From an uncultured Gammaproteobacteria bacterium (GTDB taxonomy: Bacteria > Pseudomonadota > Gammaproteobacteria > CAJQNE01), in the NCBI GenBank assembly GCA_905479545.1, contig CAJQNE010000517.1, positions 1 through 7,299 on the forward strand: a stretch of DNA of 7,299 nucleotides, in the 5' to 3' direction. Positions 1-5,161 of this stretch are shown one piece after another (position 1 is the first letter of the stretch; every line of letters begins with the position of its first letter). The notes beneath the pieces were generated by a model. The model did not search any database. It was not told the DNA's origin and saw only the letters and a list, made by a program, of their open reading frames with translations. Made by a program: the position numbers and the translations under genes.

Positions 1-2292
1 GAAGTCGCGGGCGGCATCATTGTAATGCGGTTCGGTGAGAACGCGCAGGCGGTTATTTCCGCCGTAAAGGACAAGCTGACTGCGTTAAAGGCTAGCCTGC
101 CAGCGGGCGTTGAAATCGTACCAACCTACGACCGGTCGACACTCATCAATAACGCGGTCGACAATCTTTACAGCAAACTGGTTGAAGAGTTCATTGTCGT
201 CGCGCTGATCTGTGCACTGTTCCTGTTCCACCTGCGCTCGGCCTTGGTCGCCATTGCGGTGCTGCCGCTCGGTATTCTGGCCGCGCTACTGATACTGCGC
301 AGCCAGGGCTACAACGCCAACATCATGTCGCTCGGTGGTATAGCGATTGCCATAGGGGCGATGGTAGACGCCGCCGTGGTAATGATCGAAAACGTGCACA
401 AGCATCTTGAGCACGCCAAACCGGGAGAGTTAAAAGGACAGGCACGCTGGGAGCTGATTGGCCGTGCCTGCGTTGAAGTGGGTCCCGCGCTGTTTTTCTC
501 GCTGCTGATTATCACGCTGAGCTTTCTGCCGGTATTTACGCTGGAGGCACAGGAAGGGCGCTTGTTCGCGCCATTGGCATTTACTAAAACTTGGGCAATG
601 GCCGCCGGTGCGTTGCTGTCGATAACGTTAATTCCAGTGTTGATGGGCTTGCTGATTCGTGGGCGCATTTTGCCTGAGCAAAAAAACCCAATTAACCGGG
701 CGCTCACCTGGCTATATGGGCCGGTAATTAGCGCTGTCACCCGCCTTCCCTGGTTGTTTATTCTGGCTGGGTTCTTGGTAATGGCATCGGCATGGTGGCC
801 TGCCAAACAGCTGGGCGGCGAGTTTATGCCGCCACTGGATGAAGGCGATTGGATGTATATGCCGACCACCCGACCAGGCCTGTCGATTGGTGAAGCCAGC
901 CAGCTATTACAGCAAACGGATCGGCTGATTAAATCGGTGCCGGAAGTGGCACAGGTGTTTGGCAAAATTGGTCGTGCTGATACCGCCACCGACCCGGCAC
1001 CGTTAACGATGATCGAAACCGTGATTCGGTTTAAGCCTGAATCTGAGTGGCGGCCCGGAATGACGATTGAGTCGATTCGCGAGGAGATTAAGTCGCGGGT
1101 GAAATTGCCGGGTGTCACCAATGCCTGGGTTATGCCGATTAAAACCCGTATCGACATGCTCGCCACTGGCATTAAAACGCCGGTAGGTATTAAGGTCGGT
1201 GGGCCAGACTTGAGCGTTATTCAGAAGATTGGCGCTGATATTGAGCGGCTACTGCCTAACGTGGGAGGCACTGCGTCGGTATACGCCGAACGAGTGGTGG
1301 GTGGCCGTTATGTGGTAGTTGATATTGACCGCCGCGCGGCGGCCCGGCTCGGCTTGAATATCGACGACGTGCAGCTAGTAGTAGGCGCGGCGATTGGTGG
1401 CATGAATGTGTCTGAAAGCGTCGAAGGCTTGCAGCGATTCCCCATCAATATGCGTTATCCACGCGTGGTGCGGGACTCGCTCGAGAATATTCGCGACCTG
1501 CCGGTAATAACGCCAACCGGTGCACGCATTCGCCTGGCTGATGTCGCTCGAATCGACATCGACGATGGCCCACCGATGATTAAGAGCGAAAACGCTAAAC
1601 CAACGGGTTATATTTTTATCGATATCGAGAACGTGGATATCGGCAGCTATGTTGGCGAAGCCCAGCAATATTTGCAGGAAAATCTACAATTGCCGAGCGG
1701 CTACTCACTGAACTGGTCGGGTCAGTACGAATATATGGAGCGAGCCAAGGAGCGGCTAACGCTGGTTATTCCGTTCACGCTGCTCATTATTTTGCTGCTG
1801 CTATATCTCACGTTTAGGAATGTCGCCGAACCGATGCTAATACTAGCCAGCCTGCCGTTCGCACTGGTTGGTGGGGTGTGGTTCATTTGGTGGTTAGGAC
1901 ACGACGTTTCCGTCGCTACCGGTATTGGCTTCATTGCCCTCGCGGGCGTGGCCGCTGAATTTGGCGTGATTATGTTGATTTATCTTGATCAAGCCGTTGA
2001 GAAAGCCCGTGCTGCCGGAAACCTGAATAGCATCGAAGATTTGCAGCGAGCGGTGCTTGAGGGAGCGGTACTTCGGGTTAGGCCAAAAGCGATGACGGTA
2101 GCGGTTATTGTCGCTGGATTAATACCGCTATTTATCGGCCACGGTACCGGCTCTGAGGTGATGCAGCGCATCGCTGCACCAATGGTTGGCGGCATGTTAA
2201 CCGCGCCATTGCTGTCGATGGTGGTGCTACCCGCCGCTTATTTGATCTGGCAACGTCGCCTTCTATTTCTCCGCGATGGGAGCAAGCGATAA
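1..2292 (+). CDS. cusA: CusA/SilA-type Cu(I)/Ag(I) efflux RND transporter, inner membrane subunit (5' end outside window)
   Basis: Inner membrane, proton-driven pump subunit of a tripartite CusCBA-like complex that exports monovalent copper or silver. The frame is open from base 1 (EVAGGIIVMRFGENA), so about 280-300 N-terminal residues of the usual ~1,040 lie upstream; 763 residues are visible. The three periplasmic methionines that define the metal path in E. coli CusA (M573, M623, M672) are all present: M in MYMP (859-861), M in LTMIE (1009-1011) and M in RIDM (1156-1158). The transmembrane proton-relay residues are also kept: Asp in GAMVDAAVVMIEN (367-369), Glu in VAAEFG and Lys in RVRPKAMT. 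These separate it from divalent-cation CzcA pumps. The C-terminal membrane bundle is complete and the stop is TAA. cusB and cusC would be expected upstream but are not visible. The 287-residue ORF on the opposite strand at 309-1172 is a coding shadow. Confidence 0.95.
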   Translation, partial: EVAGGIIVMRFGENAQAVISAVKDKLTALKASLPAGVEIVPTYDRSTLINNAVDNLYSKLVEEFIVVALICALFLFHLRSALVAIAVLPLGILAALLILRSQGYNANIMSLGGIAIAIGAMVDAAVVMIENVHKHLEHAKPGELKGQARWELIGRACVEVGPALFFSLLIITLSFLPVFTLEAQEGRLFAPLAFTKTWAMAAGALLSITLIPVLMGLLIRGRILPEQKNPINRALTWLYGPVISAVTRLPWLFILAGFLVMASAWWPAKQLGGEFMPPLDEGDWMYMPTTRPGLSIGEASQLLQQTDRLIKSVPEVAQVFGKIGRADTATDPAPLTMIETVIRFKPESEWRPGMTIESIREEIKSRVKLPGVTNAWVMPIKTRIDMLATGIKTPVGIKVGGPDLSVIQKIGADIERLLPNVGGTASVYAERVVGGRYVVVDIDRRAAARLGLNIDDVQLVVGAAIGGMNVSESVEGLQRFPINMRYPRVVRDSLENIRDLPVITPTGARIRLADVARIDIDDGPPMIKSENAKPTGYIFIDIENVDIGSYVGEAQQYLQENLQLPSGYSLNWSGQYEYMERAKERLTLVIPFTLLIILLLLYLTFRNVAEPMLILASLPFALVGGVWFIWWLGHDVSVATGIGFIALAGVAAEFGVIMLIYLDQAVEKARAAGNLNSIEDLQRAVLEGAVLRVRPKAMTVAVIVAGLIPLFIGHGTGSEVMQRIAAPMVGGMLTAPLLSMVVLPAAYLIWQRRLLFLRDGSKR

Positions 2293-2297
2293 TTAAC

Positions 2298-2341
2298 TTT
2301 CCGGTAATGCTCGTTCGACTAGTAACCATCCGGAAATTTTT
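2298..2341 (+). terminator. possible intrinsic terminator after cusA
   Basis: TTTCCGG (2298-2304) pairs perfectly with CCGGAAA (2330-2336) and is followed by five T residues (2337-2341). The stem extends to 10 pairs with one mismatch. The loop is 25 nt, longer than in a typical intrinsic terminator, and the stem is short in G+C, so termination may be weak or absent. Its place 5 nt after the cusA stop supports the reading. If real, the downstream genes need their own promoter or depend on read-through. Confidence 0.35.
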
Positions 2342-2398
2342 GTCGATATTTTTTTGGGGGATGTCGGCAACTCAAACTTTTTCCCTCAGTCGATGTTA

Positions 2399-2410
2399 GG
2401 AGATATCTCC
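2399..2410 (+). promoter_or_regulatory. perfect 12-bp palindrome containing the ribosome binding site of the Met-rich gene
   Basis: GGAGATATCTCC is its own reverse complement and ends directly before the ATG at 2411. Its left half is the Shine-Dalgarno GGAG (2399-2402), 8 nt before the start codon, which fixes that start. In RNA, GGAG can pair with CUCC over an AUAU loop and so hide the ribosome site. In DNA it could be a half-site-symmetric operator. Both roles are inference. The cusF-like gene has a related but non-palindromic leader (GGAGATATACCC, 3782-3793). Confidence 0.5.
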
Positions 2411-2659
2411 ATGAAAAAAGTTATGTTGAAACTCACCGCTTTTCTGGCGTTCCTCACCGCTTCAACCGTTGTATTAGCTCAACAGGCGCCGGGCGAAATG
2501 ATGAGTGATGGGATGATGGCAGACGGCATGATGTCGAACGGCATGATGATGAGCGGGCCAATGATGGCAATCTGCATGCTATTTGGCTTGCTCGTATTTA
2601 TTGTTTTAGTACTGGCCTTGGTCGCATTGATCAAATACCTCCGTTCGGGTAAGGACTGA
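2411..2659 (+). CDS. small exported Met-rich membrane protein, putative Cu(I)/Ag(I) binder
   Basis: 82 residues. I do not recognise a named family. Residues 1-23 form a signal peptide (MKKVMLKL, hydrophobic core, VLA before QQ). Residues 30-52 hold 11 methionines in MMSDG, MMADG, MMSNG, MMMSGP, MM units. Residues about 53-76 are one hydrophobic helix, followed by a short basic tail (KYLRSGKD). The likely form is a single-span inner membrane protein with a periplasmic Met cluster; Met thioethers favour Cu(I) and Ag(I). It has no Cys or His in the cluster. The ATG at 2411 is preferred because of GGAG at 2399-2402 and because a signal peptide then begins at once; the in-frame ATG at 2354 would add 19 unlike residues and lacks this site. 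Position between a Cu(I) pump and a redox gene suggests metal capture near CusA, but this is inference. Confidence 0.8.
   Translation: MKKVMLKLTAFLAFLTASTVVLAQQAPGEMMSDGMMADGMMSNGMMMSGPMMAICMLFGLLVFIVLVLALVALIKYLRSGKD
2498..2566 (+). repeat. in-frame ~15-bp tandem repeat encoding MMxxG units
   Basis: Three 15-bp units, each starting ATGATG and ending in a Gly codon (2498-2512, 2513-2527, 2528-2542), are followed by an 18-bp unit with a third ATG (2543-2560) and a final ATGATG (2561-2566). The spacer codons differ (SD, AD, SN, SGP), so the copies are diverged and not a fresh expansion. They build the Met cluster of the small membrane protein. Confidence 0.75.
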
Positions 2660-2828
2660 CTCAATGAAACTACTACATTTTGTTAAATTGGACGTTAGTT
2701 GAATTGAAAGGTCAGCCTCTGTGAAGCAGATAGTGATCAGGAATTTACTTTTGACATGATGGAAATCAGGTCGCCAAGTTCAGGCTAAAAAGGCGAACTA
2801 GCTAATCTACAGATAGGAATGAATAGAC
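2660..2828. other. spacer between Met-rich gene and glutaredoxin-MauE gene, with a doubtful 12-codon ORF
   Basis: ATG at 2664 opens a 12-codon frame (MKLLHFVKLDVS) that stops at 2702. It is preceded by AAGGAC (2651-2656) inside the end of the Met-rich gene, at workable spacing. It could be a leader peptide, the stump of a lost signal-peptide gene, or chance. The rest shows a lone TTGACA at 2751-2756 without a convincing -10 element. No RNA gene or strong hairpin is evident. Confidence 0.25.
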
Positions 2829-3557
2829 ATGAATAAAACAGCAACATTATACCGAATGGTGACCGACGAGCACGTTTGCCCGTTCGGCATTAAGTCTAAA
2901 CATTTGCTCAAGCGAAAAGGCTTCGCCGTTGACGATAAGCCTCTGAAGAGCCGTGAAGAGGCGGACGCCTTCATGAACGAACACGGTGTAGAAACTACGC
3001 CGCAAACATTTATCGACGGTGAGCGTATCGGCGGCTATGACGACCTGAAAGCCCATTTTGGGCAAGCGAAGGATGAGGGTGAGACTAGCTACCAACCGAT
3101 TATCGCCGTATTTGCAATGACAGCGGCTATGGCTGTCGCCGCCGCCTGGGCAAAGCCCGGCAGTTTTTCAGCGCTGCAGTCTTTCGAATGGTTTATTGCG
3201 TTCTCTATGTGCGTACTGGCCATCCTAAAACTGCGTGATATCAGCAGCTTTTCGAACACTTTTGTTACCTACGATTTGATTGCCCGCAGGGACGTTCGGT
3301 ATGGCTATTTTTACCCGTTCGCTGAAGCGATAGCCGGTGTGCTGATGATAGCCGGAGCGTTTATATGGCTGGCCGCACCGCTGGCATTACTCATTGGCAG
3401 CGTTGGCGCGGTGTCGGTAATTAAAGCAGTCTACATCGAAAAACGCGACCTTAAATGCGCCTGCGTTGGCGGTGATTCCAACGTGCCACTGGGTGCTATT
3501 TCACTCACAGAAAACGTGATGATGGTGGCGATGGGAATTTGGATGTTAGTGAAATGA
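2829..3557 (+). CDS. glutaredoxin domain fused to MauE-like redox membrane domain
   Basis: 242 residues. Residues 1-80 are a glutaredoxin fold: active site C17-P-F-G20 (one Cys, monothiol type), TTPQTFIDGERIGGYDDL at 56-73 with the cis-Pro TP pair and the GG glutathione-site motif. Residues about 90-242 are hydrophobic, with some four to five membrane spans (about 91-108, 118-134, 161-180, 183-202, 224-241) and a C210-A-C212 pair, as in MauE/DoxX-type redox membrane proteins. Cysteines are at 17, 128, 210 and 212 only. Family knowledge: MauE-like domains are thought to carry thiol electrons across the inner membrane. The glutaredoxin part has no signal peptide and should face the cytoplasm, suggesting passage of reducing power from glutathione to periplasmic thiols. 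This role here is inferred. The start at 2829 is backed by AGGAA at 2814-2818. Fusions of this kind occur near copper-resistance genes. Confidence 0.88.
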   Translation: MNKTATLYRMVTDEHVCPFGIKSKHLLKRKGFAVDDKPLKSREEADAFMNEHGVETTPQTFIDGERIGGYDDLKAHFGQAKDEGETSYQPIIAVFAMTAAMAVAAAWAKPGSFSALQSFEWFIAFSMCVLAILKLRDISSFSNTFVTYDLIARRDVRYGYFYPFAEAIAGVLMIAGAFIWLAAPLALLIGSVGAVSVIKAVYIEKRDLKCACVGGDSNVPLGAISLTENVMMVAMGIWMLVK

Positions 3558-3603
3558 TTTATCGCGTTGCTATCGGCGGCTGTCACGAATCACCTGTCCG
3601 CTA

Positions 3604-3720
3604 ATGTTGACTGCGCCATTGTTGTCGACGGTGGTACTGCCAGCGGCCTACCTATTGTGGCAACGCTGGCATTTACGCTCAGAGTTAAAATACAAGGGAG
3701 CGCCTGAGATGGAGCAATAA
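3604..3720 (+). pseudogene. remnant 3' end of a second cusA-like gene
   Basis: The open frame of 38 codons starts MLTAPLLS and continues VVLPAAYLLWQRW. Its first 22 residues match the end of the CusA upstream (2194-2259) at 19 of 22 positions, while the DNA matches at about 49 of 66 bases. It then runs on with its own basic tail to TAA at 3718-3720. Most base differences are at third positions, so this is a once-functional, diverged CusA C-terminus, not a recent copy. Nothing upstream of 3604 shows clear CusA similarity, so some 1,000 codons are missing. There is no Shine-Dalgarno before the ATG, although it overlaps a preceding stop (TAATG). It is best read as a relic left by recombination or insertion. 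Expression as a tiny one-helix peptide is possible but unsupported. Confidence 0.85.
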
Positions 3721-3749
3721 TTGCGAGGCATTATTATTAAGCGACTAAT
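3721..3749 (+). promoter_or_regulatory. weak sigma-70-like promoter candidate before the cusF-like gene
   Basis: TTGCGA (3721-3726) and ACTAAT (3744-3749) each match four of six consensus bases, with 17 nt between them. They lie just after the cusA remnant and 44 nt before the cusF-like ATG, where a promoter for the cusF-cytochrome-copA-copB group would be useful. No CusR- or CueR-type operator is recognisable beside it. The call is speculative. Confidence 0.25.
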
Positions 3750-3793
3750 GTCTGATCGTTTGATCCGGCACACACATTTTTGGAGATATACCC

Positions 3794-4231
3794 ATGCGTA
3801 ATTTAAATCTATTTGGTACTACCGTTGCCATTTTTGCCATCACCCTAAGCGCCTCTTTACCAGTTTATGCGGGTGGTGATGGCCATTCGCATGCAGCATC
3901 CGCTGAGATGGACATGCAGAGCATGAAGGGAATGGAAGGAATGGAAGGAATGGAAGGAACGGGCATGCCGGAGAACCACAACATGCATGACGGCATGGAA
4001 ATGTCCGACACCGTACAAGGTACTGTTATTGCAATTGATCGTAAGAAGCGAAAACTCGTTCTAGAGCATGAAAAAATGCCCACTATGGGAATGGATGCTA
4101 TGACAATGGGATATTCCGTTGCCGACAACGTTGATCTGAAAAAGCTCAAGAAAGGTAAGCGTTTGTTGTTTACCGTTGAAATGGTCTCTGGTGGCGGCAT
4201 GCAAATTACCGCAGTAAAGCCGGTTCAGTAA
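3794..4231 (+). CDS. cusF: CusF-like periplasmic Cu(I)/Ag(I)-binding protein with Met/His-rich N-terminal region
   Basis: 145 residues. Signal peptide 1-26 (cut after VYA). Residues 31-70 form a Met/His-rich linker (HSH at 31-33, MEG repeats at 47-55, HNMHDGMEM at 62-70). Residues about 73-145 are a CusF-type small barrel: VQGTVIAID, a Lys-rich strand, then the metal loop and GKRLLFTVEM. The E. coli CusF ligands H36, M47 and M49 align without gaps to H92, M103 and M105. The position of W44, which caps Cu(I) through a cation-pi contact, is M100 here. Family role: periplasmic chaperone that gives Cu(I)/Ag(I) to the Cus pump. Start is set by GGAG at 3782-3785, 8 nt before ATG. It heads the group cytochrome c, copA, copB, with 67 nt to the next gene. 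The N-terminal region is longer than in E. coli CusF (~110 residues in total). Confidence 0.85.
   Translation: MRNLNLFGTTVAIFAITLSASLPVYAGGDGHSHAASAEMDMQSMKGMEGMEGMEGTGMPENHNMHDGMEMSDTVQGTVIAIDRKKRKLVLEHEKMPTMGMDAMTMGYSVADNVDLKKLKKGKRLLFTVEMVSGGGMQITAVKPVQ
3931..3957 (+). repeat. three perfect 9-bp tandem repeats in the cusF-like gene
   Basis: AATGGAAGG occurs three times head to tail (3931-3939, 3940-3948, 3949-3957), with a degenerate unit before it (CATGAAGGG, 3922-3930). The 9-bp unit keeps the reading frame and encodes Met-Glu-Gly repeats. Perfect identity at DNA level suggests recent slippage, and copy number may vary among strains. Confidence 0.85.
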
Positions 4232-4237
4232 TCAGTA

Positions 4238-4265
4238 TGGGTGGTGATCAACCGGTTTTCACCCA
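4238..4265 (+). other. inverted repeat between the cusF-like and cytochrome c genes
   Basis: TGGGTG (4238-4243) pairs with CACCCA (4260-4265) around a 16-nt loop that contains the palindrome AACCGGTT (4250-4257). No T-run follows, so it is not a standard terminator. It might affect the mRNA ratio between the genes or be chance. Confidence 0.3.
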
Positions 4266-4298
4266 ATTCTTAATACTTATCGTTTTGGACAATTATTT

Positions 4299-5105
4299 AT
4301 GAAAAAATTTTTAGCAGGAATATTCGTTGCACTTGGCTCGTTAGTCATTGGTGCCTTGGTCGTCAATTTCACCGGCATGGCACCGGTTGCCGCGACAGGT
4401 AAAGACCCGGCAGTGGTTGAATGGTTTTTACACAGCAGCTATGAGCGGGCGGTAGAGAAAAATGCCGCCGTTGTATCGGTGCCAGCAAACTTGGCGTCCG
4501 GCGATAATATTTTAAAAGGCGCGAAAAACTTTGCGGCTATGTGTGCCGGTTGTCACACCGCACCCGGCAGCAACGCCACCGCGACCAGTAAGGGGCTTAA
4601 CCCGCCTCCGCCAGTTGCTAGTGAACTGGCCGGTGAGCTTAGTGCCGCCGAGCGTTTTTGGGTGATTAAAAATGGCGTGAAGATGACAGGTATGCCCGCA
4701 TTCGGCCCGGCGCATGACAATGAATCGGACTTATGGGCGCTCGTGGCGTTCACGGAAAAACTGCCCACGCTAAACGCCGCGAGCTATCAACAGATGGTGA
4801 AGCTGGGCAAAGCGGCATTTCCTGAAAGTGACGGACATGCGCACAGTCATATGGGAGAGGCTAGCCAAAGTAATGACCAACCTACACAAGCCCACGATGA
4901 TGCAGGTCATGGCTCGGATGCAGCCAAGAAATCAAAGAATGAAGGTCACTCGGCTATGGAGAAGCAAGCTGAGTCGAATCATACCCCCGATGCTGAAGAG
5001 CACGGAGGTGTGGGTCATCACGAACCTAAGGGGGCGAAGGCAGTAGATCCTAAAAATCCGCCGCCGAAATCCGCTGATGACGACCATTCCGGACATTCAC
5101 ACTAA
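4299..5105 (+). CDS. class I-like cytochrome c with long His-rich C-terminal tail
   Basis: 268 residues. Residues 5-25 are a hydrophobic N-terminal segment that serves as signal peptide or uncleaved membrane anchor. One haem c site is present, C82-A-G-C85-H86, with M132 in KMTGMPAFG as the probable sixth ligand. The core ends near residue 175 (DLWALVAFTEKLPTL, then a short helix). The remaining 93 residues are polar and low-complexity with 13 histidines (HAHSH at 180-184, HH at 240-241, HSGHSH at the end) and suggest metal binding. The core resembles small cytochromes found beside copper-resistance oxidases in other proteobacteria. It probably acts in the periplasm as an electron carrier; its partner is unknown, but copA follows after 56 nt. 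The ribosome site is poor (TTGGA, 4285-4289), hinting at low or coupled translation. Haem attachment would need the Ccm machinery, which is not in the window. Confidence 0.87.
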   Translation: MKKFLAGIFVALGSLVIGALVVNFTGMAPVAATGKDPAVVEWFLHSSYERAVEKNAAVVSVPANLASGDNILKGAKNFAAMCAGCHTAPGSNATATSKGLNPPPPVASELAGELSAAERFWVIKNGVKMTGMPAFGPAHDNESDLWALVAFTEKLPTLNAASYQQMVKLGKAAFPESDGHAHSHMGEASQSNDQPTQAHDDAGHGSDAAKKSKNEGHSAMEKQAESNHTPDAEEHGGVGHHEPKGAKAVDPKNPPPKSADDDHSGHSH

Positions 5106-5149
5106 GTAACTATTTGAACAGTAACCGGTCGCCGTACAAATGGGGCCAC

Positions 5150-5154
5150 AGGAG
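5150..5154 (+). promoter_or_regulatory. ribosome binding site that fixes the copA start
   Basis: AGGAG lies 7 nt before the ATG at 5162. The longer frame from TTG at 5114 has no such site, and its extra 16 residues would push the twin-arginine motif further from the N-terminus. Confidence 0.8.
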
Positions 5155-5161
5155 ATTCGAT

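Noticed and set aside
309..1172. 287-residue open frame on the minus strand inside cusA
   Set aside because: It lies wholly within a well-recognised CusA coding region, has no recognisable domain or ribosome site and reads as low-complexity Ser/Ile/Pro sequence typical of an antisense shadow.
2354..2410. Longer start for the Met-rich gene at ATG 2354
   Set aside because: It would put 19 polar residues before a clear signal peptide, and the good Shine-Dalgarno lies before ATG 2411.
2751..2780. TTGACA at 2751-2756 as a promoter for the glutaredoxin-MauE gene
   Set aside because: The -35 match is perfect, but no acceptable -10 hexamer occurs at 16-20 nt spacing and no CueR- or CusR-like dyad is visible.
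3558..3793. Insertion sequence or attachment site causing the cusA scar
   Set aside because: No transposase fragment, terminal inverted repeat or target duplication could be seen at either side of the relic.
3774..3796. TTTTTGGAGATATACCCATG resembles the phage T7 gene 10 leader used in expression vectors
   Set aside because: There is one extra C before ATG and no other vector sequence around it; a natural AT-rich Shine-Dalgarno leader explains it, and a similar one precedes the gene at 2411.
4828..5046. 72-residue alternative-frame ORF over the His-rich tail of the cytochrome
   Set aside because: It is an overlapping out-of-frame reading with no ribosome site; the main frame continues smoothly from the haem domain to the HSGHSH end.
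5114..5161. Longer copA start at TTG 5114
   Set aside because: ATG 5162 has AGGAG at 7-nt spacing and places the twin-arginine motif near the N-terminus; the TTG has no such support.
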